Below, one piece after another: positions 24,904-32,188 of a stretch of 64,000 bases of DNA (within the stretch, counting starts at the first letter, position 1; each line of letters starts with the position of its first letter). The DNA comes from Paludibacteraceae bacterium (lineage in GTDB: Bacteria; Bacteroidota; Bacteroidia; Bacteroidales; Paludibacteraceae): positions 496,001 to 560,000 of the forward strand of contig JAFTXV010000007.1 in the NCBI GenBank assembly GCA_017461505.1. The letters run 5' to 3'. The notes under the pieces are model-generated. The model worked only from the letters and a program-made list of their open reading frames with translations, made no database searches and was not told where the DNA came from. Position numbers and translations under genes: made by a program.

Positions 24904-24924
24904 TATGATGCTTGATAGGTGGGG

Positions 24925-26451
24925 TTATTTTTCCCATCCATCAAAGACTTCTGGACCATAGACATTGTCCTCATTCTCATCGTGCAAAGGAGCCCACAAC
25001 TGAGCAAAGAATGGGTTCTTGCGAGCCACTTTATCCCATTGCCATGGACGAGCATTCTTCTCTCCCACATAAGGATAAGGCATACATTCCTCACACCAAT
25101 GACCTCCTAGCAATACGAGGCGTGGAGTAGCGGTAAACTGATGACCTTCAGCGCACTCCCACTCTAATGGAGTGTCCCAATCGCCTTGCACCATCTCTGT
25201 CGATAGACATTTACCACCACGGAAGGCTGCTGCCTTCTGCATATCCTCAATGGTAAACAATGCTTTGGGCTTTTGCTCATCGTAGCCGTGGTCAAGCAAC
25301 ACATACTCCTCGCTGTTGTGCGACACATCGGTATGCTTCCAATCAGGAATAGCTTTGTATGCCTCCAACGTGCCATAATATGCACTGATGCGTTGGGTCT
25401 TGTTGTGCTTAATCCACCATTGCGTACCATGCTCCTTAGACATCGCCATGGCGTACATCGCCAGTTTCACGCAGCGTGGAAAGAGCTTGGCAATCTTGGT
25501 CTTAGCCGCGAACTTGATGCCCCATGGCACACTGTCTGCCTTAGCCATCTGCTTAAAATACTCTTTCACTGGCACATTGGCACGGAAGTGCAAGTAGTTC
25601 TCCAAGCGGTCGCCATCGATATACCACATACCGTGGAAATTGCGCGTAGTAAACCATTTCGCCTCAAAGATTTTCTCTGGGCGAGGGCAACCAATAGCAT
25701 CCAGCAACAAGCACTCAAACTCATAGTTGCTGATACGGTAATCCTTGCCCGAACCGATATTGTAGTAGTTCTTCCAGAACTCCTCTGGCACCTCATCGCG
25801 GCACACGCGCTCCAATAGTCGTCCGCTGTCTTCTACTGTCGCCCATTCCAACACACCACGGATAGGCACGTGGAACATGATAGGGTCGTAGTTCTTCAAG
25901 ATAGCAGGGTAGAGGATACCCGACTGACGGAGTGCCACCCATTGCTTGATAGGCGAATTGGTAATGATGCGCTCTGCCTGCGCTTTGGTCAGACCGTAGT
26001 GGTCGTATGCTGATACGCATATTGGGTCGCCTGCGCGTCCCCAATGCAATGGCTCACGGCGGTCACCCATTTGAGCAACACTACCGATATAGACCACTTT
26101 GGGTTGTTTATCTTCGGGCTGCGCTAACACTGCATCGCGGATATAGGTCGCTGCAGATATATTGGTGCGCAAGGTGGCTTTAGGACGGTAGTCTGCCTGT
26201 GGCGACACCATACCACCCACGTGCAACACAATATCGCTACCTGTCACACCGCGGAGGATATCTTCGTATTTGGTCAGATCGCCCCAGATAACTTCCACTT
26301 TATCCATCAGTGGCGCAAGCAGTTCTTTGTTTTTAGCACTTGGACGAGCCAATATACGCAAGTGATATTTCTCGGGATAGCGCAGAATCTCTGTCATACC
26401 TGCGTATCCCATAGTGCCTGTAGCACCAGTAAGGAAGATTGTTTTTTTCAT
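24925..26451 (-). CDS. NAD(P)-dependent epimerase/dehydratase with C-terminal zinc-ribbon-like domain
   Basis: 508 residues from the ATG at 26449-26451; an upstream in-frame start at 26484 lies in the promoter and is rejected. GATGTMGYAGM is the Rossmann dinucleotide site; YDHYGLTKAQAE holds the YxxxK pair of extended SDR enzymes. The SDR part ends near residue 340. The remainder is unusual: AFRGGKCLSTEM, then WECAEGHQF and GGHWCEECMP, with Cys-rich pairs that look like a treble-clef or zinc-ribbon. Substrate is unknown. Similar two-domain proteins occur in Bacteroidales. Confidence 0.82.
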   Translation of the reverse strand: MKKTIFLTGATGTMGYAGMTEILRYPEKYHLRILARPSAKNKELLAPLMDKVEVIWGDLTKYEDILRGVTGSDIVLHVGGMVSPQADYRPKATLRTNISAATYIRDAVLAQPEDKQPKVVYIGSVAQMGDRREPLHWGRAGDPICVSAYDHYGLTKAQAERIITNSPIKQWVALRQSGILYPAILKNYDPIMFHVPIRGVLEWATVEDSGRLLERVCRDEVPEEFWKNYYNIGSGKDYRISNYEFECLLLDAIGCPRPEKIFEAKWFTTRNFHGMWYIDGDRLENYLHFRANVPVKEYFKQMAKADSVPWGIKFAAKTKIAKLFPRCVKLAMYAMAMSKEHGTQWWIKHNKTQRISAYYGTLEAYKAIPDWKHTDVSHNSEEYVLLDHGYDEQKPKALFTIEDMQKAAAFRGGKCLSTEMVQGDWDTPLEWECAEGHQFTATPRLVLLGGHWCEECMPYPYVGEKNARPWQWDKVARKNPFFAQLWAPLHDENEDNVYGPEVFDGWEK

Positions 26452-26495
26452 TGTTCTTTTCGGGTTTGTGGTGTCTTCACACACCTTTGAAGCTG

Positions 26496-26527
26496 CAAAG
26501 ATAGTGTTTTTTTATGAGATACGCAAA
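26496..26527 (-). promoter_or_regulatory. Promoter of the epimerase gene
   Basis: Minus-strand TATCTTTG (26503-26496) and TTTG (26527-26524), 20 bp apart. Confidence 0.7.
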
Positions 26528-26601
26528 ACAAAGTGTATTTTTCTTAAGATTTCTTTCCTTTGTACCCTCCCTTTCTCCCTCGTGTTAAAGACCAAGGAAG
26601 G

Positions 26602-26636
26602 AATAATCGTTCGAGCCCTTTGGGCGAGATAAGAAC
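26602..26636 (+). repeat. Dispersed repeat family A, copy 2
   Basis: AATAATCGTTCGAG, core CCCTTTGGG, then CGAGATAAGAAC; inverted relative to 13675-13719 and 34508-34555. Confidence 0.75.
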
Positions 26637-26858
26637 CAAGGACAAACCAAGGAACGACCTAAGAACTATAAATCACAAAATGTTCGTTTTATTAAGATTT
26701 ATTAAGATTGCCGTCTCTTTTCCCTCTCTTATACCTTCCCCTATTTCACCGACCGAACACCGACAGACGACCGACGGAACTCCGACTCAACTCCCCGTGA
26801 CTAAAAAGTGACTTTTGTTAAGATTGCCCACGCCATCGCTCCTATGTCCATTACCCCG

Positions 26859-27002
26859 AATGTTATTCGGGTATCCTTTTCTTCCCGCCACCTGTCCAGT
26901 TCTCGGTGCTACTCCGCCGAGTAATCGTGCATTTCGCGGTTCCGCCCGCGAGAATTCTTGCAACTGCTTCGTGTTTGTTTATTGTCCCGAATATATTCGG
27001 GT
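26859..27002. repeat. Cluster of four short hairpins
   Basis: CCCGAATGTTATTCGGG, CTCGGTGCTACTCCGCCGAG, CGCGGTTCCGCCCGCG and the perfect palindrome CCCGAATATATTCGGG follow one another. Unrelated stems in the same spacing style point to a run of hairpin elements. Confidence 0.6.
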
Positions 27003-27144
27003 CTTCTTCGTTTTCCCCTCCGTTCCCTTCTGGTCCTCCGTTCCCATCCGGTCACTCCGGTATATCTGGTACTGCCGTCCCTATTGGCTGTCATGTGCTC
27101 GCGGATGGGAGAGTAGCACTAGCCATACTAGTCGCTCTAGAAAT

Positions 27145-27420
27145 AGCGTGCTCACCATACTATCCAAACAAGCAGACAAAGTAGCTGCTACAATCTATAC
27201 CAAGAAACCATCCGCACAACTGCAATTGGACATCCAGAAGCACAATGCGCAATATCCTCCGATAGGTATTATCACTTTCGACCGCTCACACGACCGCTTC
27301 CTTTGCATTGATGAAACGGTCTATCACCTCGGTGCCAGCATCAAAGACCTCGGCAAAAAATGGTTCGCCTTCAACCGTATGGAGATGCCCACCTCTGAAC
27401 TTGTGCAAAAAATGCAATAG
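27145..27420 (+). pseudogene. 3' fragment of an ORF6N-type gene
   Basis: From 27145 the sequence aligns with 14501-14776 (the end of the ORF6N gene) at roughly 90% identity, encoding SVLTILSKQADKVAATIYTK through NRMEMPTSELVQKMQ. Most differences are silent third-position changes, so the two copies evolved under selection before this one was cut. Upstream sequence is unrelated, and no start codon or regulatory signal is present. The fragment has its own stop, then a family K element 115 bp later, mirroring the other locus. Confidence 0.85.
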
Positions 27421-27534
27421 TTGAATATAATAACTCGGTTTTTGGATCTTAATTGGCATGTTAGGTTTTGATTCTTATGAGGATAATGATTTTTAATGCA
27501 AGTGCATCAATAATCTTCGGCACAACTTTCGGCA

Positions 27535-27700
27535 CAATCTTCGCGCGAAGAAACTTTTTTCAAAAAAAATACACCCAAGCGGAAACTCTTGTAATACAGA
27601 TATTTCCGCGTATTGTATGTACCATTTCACTCTCCGCATTCTCCAATCTTCGGCGCAAAACCCCTTCCACGACGAAGATTTTTGCAGCATTATTATAGAG
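27535..27700 (+). repeat. Structured repeat family K, copy 2
   Basis: Same layout as 15687-15851: TCTTCGCGCGAAGA (27537-27550), a middle stem GCGGAAA / TTTCCGC (27579-27585 and 27603-27609), then CTTCGGCGCAAAA and TTTTTGCAGCATT. The distance between outer hairpins is 106 bp in both copies. Confidence 0.75.
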
Positions 27701-27786
27701 CCTAAAATGTAAGACTTTTCCCCATAACATAGTGTATATAAACATAATACCCAAATTTGGGGAGTGTGTAGATGAGGAAAAAGCAG

Positions 27787-27794
27787 TACCTTTG
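27787..27794 (+). promoter_or_regulatory. Promoter -7 element of the porin operon
   Basis: TACCTTTG, 45 bp upstream of the porin ATG. No clear TTTG partner at the usual distance. Confidence 0.55.
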
Positions 27795-27838
27795 TATTAG
27801 AAATACATAGGAGAAATACTATATAATATACAAAGATA

Positions 27839-29320
27839 ATGAAAAAACATCTACTACTAACTATCTTGCTGATTTTTAGCACGATACCATTTTATGCAAG
27901 CGATTCTGTAAAAGTAAGCACAACAGACCTTACTGCGCTCGTAGCACGCATAGAGAAGTTGGAACAGACCCTTGATTCTACGCAAAAAGAATCCCCAAAA
28001 GTGGGGATGAATGAGGAAAAAGGTGAGAGGTTAGAGGCGAAAAGCAAGGAACAGAAAGGCCGTTTTACTGTGGGTGGATATGGTGAAGCAACCATGAAAC
28101 GCTGCTACTACTCCAACAACTACCTGCGATATACTTCGCCTGACCTCTACAAGAACGACCAATATGGCGAGTTCGACCTCCCACATGTGGTGATTTGGAT
28201 GGGCTATGATTTCGGCAAGGGTTGGTCCGTTGGCACAGAGATAGAGTTCGAGCACGGCGGTCCCGAAGTAGCAGTAGAGATTGAAGCCGAAGAAGGTGGC
28301 GAATACGAGACCGAAGTGGAACGTGGTGGCGAAGTGGCTCTTGAGCAATTTTGGCTACAAAAATCATTCAATCAGCATGCTAACATCCGTGCAGGTATGA
28401 TCATCGTTCCATTAGGTGGCACCAACGCCCATCACGAGCCCGACAAGTTCTTTGGCGTGTATCGCCCCGAAGGCGACAATACCATACTGCCCTGTACATG
28501 GCACGAAGTAGGTGTGCAATTCCATGGTCGCTACAATTGGTTAGGATACACCGCACAATTCTTGCCTGGATTGGAGAGTGCACGCTTTGGCAGTCAGACA
28601 TGGATAGCAGGCGGTTCTGCCTCTTCCTACGAGTTCAAACTCGCAAATACATACGCAGGACTGGTGAGATTGGATTTCTATCCATTGGCAGGTACACCTC
28701 GCCAATCGCCTCATCGCCCTATCGTCTCATCGCCTAAAAAAGTAGATGCTCTGCGTATATCGCTAAGTGGATATATGGGTACATCCTTTAAGAACAACCT
28801 TACCCCTACTACCAACAAGAAATACGAAGGCGTAAAGGGATTGGTTAGTTTGGCAGCATTGGATTGGCAATACAAAGATCACGGTTGGATCTTCCGTGGC
28901 TCGGCGACCTACGGACATATTGATGAGGCAGACATGATTACTTCGTTTAATAAGTCTATGTCTAAAAACTCCGTATCAAAAAAGCAGAATGTAGCCAGCG
29001 ATGCCTATACAGCAGGTGCTGAGATTGGCTACGACTTCTTTTCTCTCAATCATAAACTGCGAGAGAAACATCAGCAGTTCTACGTCTTCGCGCGATACGA
29101 TATATACGATGCGCAGGCACGTATAGATGCCAGTCGCAACTATTGGGCAGGTCGCCAAAAAATCTCTTGCGGATTCAACTATTTCCCTATTCCGCAAGTG
29201 GTAGTGAAAGGCGAGTTTGGATATGGAATCCTCAACCAAAACCCATATTCGGATACCAAGTACAACAACGAACCCTATATTGCCTTTGGTATCAATTACT
29301 ACGGATTATTTAAAATGTAA
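27839..29320 (+). CDS. Outer-membrane porin with N-terminal coiled coil
   Basis: 493 residues. Signal peptide MKKHLLLTILLIFSTIPFYA, a short coiled coil (TALVARIEKLEQTLDSTQ), then a beta-barrel-like part rich in alternating aromatic residues and ending GINYYGLFKM, with a terminal-strand pattern. An acidic stretch (EIEAEEGGEYETEVERGGE) may lie in an extracellular loop and could bind metal. First gene of a four-gene operon with imelysin and dihaem proteins, so it probably passes a metal or haem-related substrate. A TCGCC-type direct repeat (28700-28738) adds TPRQSPHRPIVSSPKK in frame. Confidence 0.8.
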   Translation: MKKHLLLTILLIFSTIPFYASDSVKVSTTDLTALVARIEKLEQTLDSTQKESPKVGMNEEKGERLEAKSKEQKGRFTVGGYGEATMKRCYYSNNYLRYTSPDLYKNDQYGEFDLPHVVIWMGYDFGKGWSVGTEIEFEHGGPEVAVEIEAEEGGEYETEVERGGEVALEQFWLQKSFNQHANIRAGMIIVPLGGTNAHHEPDKFFGVYRPEGDNTILPCTWHEVGVQFHGRYNWLGYTAQFLPGLESARFGSQTWIAGGSASSYEFKLANTYAGLVRLDFYPLAGTPRQSPHRPIVSSPKKVDALRISLSGYMGTSFKNNLTPTTNKKYEGVKGLVSLAALDWQYKDHGWIFRGSATYGHIDEADMITSFNKSMSKNSVSKKQNVASDAYTAGAEIGYDFFSLNHKLREKHQQFYVFARYDIYDAQARIDASRNYWAGRQKISCGFNYFPIPQVVVKGEFGYGILNQNPYSDTKYNNEPYIAFGINYYGLFKM

Positions 29321-29347
29321 TATTCAAACAATAAATCATTTATCAAC

Positions 29348-30526
29348 ATGAAAAAAATCATTTATTCTCTTTCGCTGGTGGCAGCGATGGTAGGTCTCTC
29401 CGCTTGCAACGGAAGCGGAAATGGTGGTGAGGTAGATTCACCAAAAGAAGAAATGCTGAAGAAAGCCATGACCCCTTATGTGGACAACACAGTAGTGGCT
29501 ACCTATTGCGGTATGGCAGATGCAGCCATCAGTTTGTATGACCAATGCGAGGTTATCATGCAGAAGTACGAAGCTGGTACATTGGCTGAAACGGACATCA
29601 AGACGGCTGCTGGCTATTGGGAGCAAGCACGCAGTTACTGGGAACTATCAGAGGCGTTCCTCTATGGGCCTGCTGCCAATCACAACATTGACCCACACAT
29701 CGACTCATGGCCACTGGACAAGGACGGTATGGATGCTATGTTAGGCAATGCCGAGCAGATGGCACAGATAGAGGAGCAAGGTGCTGACTATGTGGGCGAT
29801 AAGTTGGGCTACGGTCTGCTGGGCTTCCACGCAGTGGAATATATGCTCTATGCGAATGACAACACCGATCGCCAGAACCTGCGTTACCACACGACTGATT
29901 ACAAGCGTGCAGAGGTGGTGTATCTCGTGGCTATCGCCGAAGACTTGCGTAACCAAGCAGTCGCTTTGGAAACAGCATGGGCAGGAATCGATAATGTTTC
30001 TGCTACTAAACAAGCTATCTTGGAAGAAGCTGAGATTGACTATGGCGTAGAGTTCGTGAAGGGCTATGGTTCATACATGAAAGTGGCTACAGGTGGTACC
30101 TATGCCAACTACCAAGAGGCAGCCGAAGAACTTATCCAAGGTTGTATTGACATTGCCGACGAGGTGGGTAATGTGAAGATTGGTCGCCCTGCTACAGCAA
30201 CCACCGAAGAGGATCGCAACTATATCGAGAGCCCATATAGTCTTAACTCTATTGTGGACTTTATGGAGAATATCGTTTCGATTAAGAACGCATATACAGG
30301 CAGCAAGAGTGGCGATGCCAGCGTATCGGATTATATCAAAACGGTAGATGCTGACTTGGATGCTGAATGCCGTGCTGCTATTGATGCCGCATACGATGCT
30401 ATCAAGGTGATCCCAGAGCCATTTGCGGTATCTGCCAAGACTTCAGAGGCAGCCAATGCCGTGAAAGTGGTAGGTACAGACTTGGTAGAAGTGCTGCAAA
30501 AAGTATATAATAAATTAGGTGAATAA
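29348..30526 (+). CDS. Imelysin-family lipoprotein
   Basis: 392 residues. Lipobox GLSAC gives a lipidated Cys20. The imelysin signature GFHAVEY (GxHxxE, 159-165) follows a helical bundle with WPLDKDGMD. The family includes IrpA and EfeO-like proteins linked to iron uptake; the peptidase name is historical. It starts 27 bp after the porin and ends 12 bp before the dihaem protein, so it is in the operon. It probably binds a metal ion at the cell surface or in the periplasm. Confidence 0.88.
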   Translation: MKKIIYSLSLVAAMVGLSACNGSGNGGEVDSPKEEMLKKAMTPYVDNTVVATYCGMADAAISLYDQCEVIMQKYEAGTLAETDIKTAAGYWEQARSYWELSEAFLYGPAANHNIDPHIDSWPLDKDGMDAMLGNAEQMAQIEEQGADYVGDKLGYGLLGFHAVEYMLYANDNTDRQNLRYHTTDYKRAEVVYLVAIAEDLRNQAVALETAWAGIDNVSATKQAILEEAEIDYGVEFVKGYGSYMKVATGGTYANYQEAAEELIQGCIDIADEVGNVKIGRPATATTEEDRNYIESPYSLNSIVDFMENIVSIKNAYTGSKSGDASVSDYIKTVDADLDAECRAAIDAAYDAIKVIPEPFAVSAKTSEAANAVKVVGTDLVEVLQKVYNKLGE

Positions 30527-30538
30527 TCGTTCCGAATC

Positions 30539-32188
30539 ATGAAAAAGTATTATTTTTTGCTTTGTGCATTAAGCGTTGCGTTGGTGGCATGCGACATCGA
30601 AAATGGTGAGCAACCCACCGACGACCCACAAGGTTTGCCCGAATGGTATTATGCTGGTGGCGAGTTGGGTACTGCTTTCTTGGCAACCTCCAACGCTCTG
30701 GAGCAACCTGCCCCATCGGTAGAGAATGGTCATTGGATGGAGTCGTTTAAGAACGGTGAAGCCATCTTTGAGAAGCAGTTTATGAGTAATATATCAGGTA
30801 CGCGTGGTGGCTTGGGGCCAGTATATGTACGCGCAAGTTGTTTGCATTGCCACCCTGGCTATAGTCATGGCGAGTCGGTAGAAGCAGGCAAATACAACAC
30901 CGAGGCAGTGGGCAATGGTACACTGTTGGTGATCTACGATCCTGCCACCGAGGCGTACAAGACTTGGGCAGCAGGTATGCCACAGCTGCATGCCGTAGAG
31001 CCATTCAAAGCACCTATCGACCCTTCGCAAATCACCATCGAATGGAAAGTGGCTACTGCTTGCGCAGCCAGTGGCGACAAGATGGCATTTGCAGACGGCG
31101 AGACTTTTGAGTTACGCTATCCAGAGGTGCATCTCCCTAAAGAAGCCATCTATGGATATGAACAACTGAACTTGGGCGATTATAAGGTGAAGTTGGAGAA
31201 TACAATCGGTATCTATGGTACAGGCCTATTGGATGCTATTCCAGAGGATTCGCTGATAGCGCAATGGGCATTGGAAGAAGAAGCATACCAAGCAGGACAT
31301 CTCAAGCACTGGAACTCAGCCATGTTCGAGGGCGGAGTATATAAGAACTACTACAGCAATTCGCGTCAAGGCGACGGTACGAAGTATGTACGCCGATATA
31401 CCTACGCCATGTCACGCGGACCCTTGTTGGATGCTGCGGGAGCAAATGCTATTTGGAATATCACCAACGTGACTCGTTCGGATCGCCGCTACCACTATTT
31501 GGATTTGGCTGGTACCAACTATGCTACTATCTCATCCAAAGACCCAGAGGTACAAGCTGGTTTCCCTGCGTATATTGCCAAAGTGGACCCAAACAAAGAG
31601 CATCCAGAATGGTGGACGGATAATGTAGAGCAAAACATCTACAACTATCTCACATCTACCTCTCTGCCTGTGGAGATGACCGACGACGAGTATGCAGACC
31701 TGATGGTTTGGCACCGCGGATTGGCTGTACCTGCTGTGCGTAATATCCACGATGAGAAAGTGCAAAAAGGTAAAGACCTCTTTACGCAGATTGGTTGTGC
31801 TACCTGCCACCGTCCATCATGGACTACTGGTCCTGACTATATCCAAGATCCTAATAAGTTCTTCACCCGCAACAACGATATGCCTCGTTTCCCATACCAA
31901 AAGATTTGGCCCTACACCGATATGGTGCAACACAAACTCTGCATGGAGAACGATATCCGAACAGGTTGGTGCCGTACCACACCACTTTGGGGACGCGGTC
32001 TGCACCAGAAATGTACGGGTGATGCCTACGAGGCACGTTTGCACGATACTCGCGCACGCAATGTGGTAGAAGCTATCATGTGGCACGGCTATAGTAGCGA
32101 ATCCGATGCTATCGAATCAACCACTAATTTCTACAACCTACCTAAGGCAGATAGAGATGCAATTGTAGCGTTTATCAATGCCATCTAA
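30539..32188 (+). CDS. Dihaem cytochrome c lipoprotein (DUF1111, thiol oxidoreductase-like)
   Basis: 549 residues. Lipobox ALVACD. Two haem-c sites: CLHCH (101-105) and CATCH (420-424). The MauG/peroxidase-like DUF1111 fold is suggested by GGLGPVYVRASCLHCHPG and by TTPLWGRGLHQKC near the end. Such proteins are found next to imelysin genes. It should act in the periplasm or at the outer membrane, passing electrons or changing metal redox state. It needs covalent haem attachment, and the next gene (CcsA type) supplies that. Overlaps the next gene by 11 bp. Confidence 0.87.
   Translation: MKKYYFLLCALSVALVACDIENGEQPTDDPQGLPEWYYAGGELGTAFLATSNALEQPAPSVENGHWMESFKNGEAIFEKQFMSNISGTRGGLGPVYVRASCLHCHPGYSHGESVEAGKYNTEAVGNGTLLVIYDPATEAYKTWAAGMPQLHAVEPFKAPIDPSQITIEWKVATACAASGDKMAFADGETFELRYPEVHLPKEAIYGYEQLNLGDYKVKLENTIGIYGTGLLDAIPEDSLIAQWALEEEAYQAGHLKHWNSAMFEGGVYKNYYSNSRQGDGTKYVRRYTYAMSRGPLLDAAGANAIWNITNVTRSDRRYHYLDLAGTNYATISSKDPEVQAGFPAYIAKVDPNKEHPEWWTDNVEQNIYNYLTSTSLPVEMTDDEYADLMVWHRGLAVPAVRNIHDEKVQKGKDLFTQIGCATCHRPSWTTGPDYIQDPNKFFTRNNDMPRFPYQKIWPYTDMVQHKLCMENDIRTGWCRTTPLWGRGLHQKCTGDAYEARLHDTRARNVVEAIMWHGYSSESDAIESTTNFYNLPKADRDAIVAFINAI

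Larger units (their letters stand above)
26452..27144. other. 693-bp gene-poor region with hairpins and repeats
   Basis: No intact gene. It contains the epimerase promoter, repeat family A copy 2 (26602-26636) and a cluster of four hairpins between about 26859 and 27002. An open frame can be drawn from 26815, but its first 110 codons look random and arginine/cysteine-rich, unlike a real protein. Confidence 0.65.
27421..27838. other. 418-bp intergenic region
   Basis: Holds family K copy 2 and, at the right end, the porin promoter. Nothing coding is supported. Confidence 0.7.

Noticed and set aside
26815-27144. Protein-coding start for the 27145-27420 fragment
   Set aside because: The upstream codons are Cys/Arg/Pro-rich, span hairpins, and share nothing with the ORF6N family; only the 3' part is homologous.
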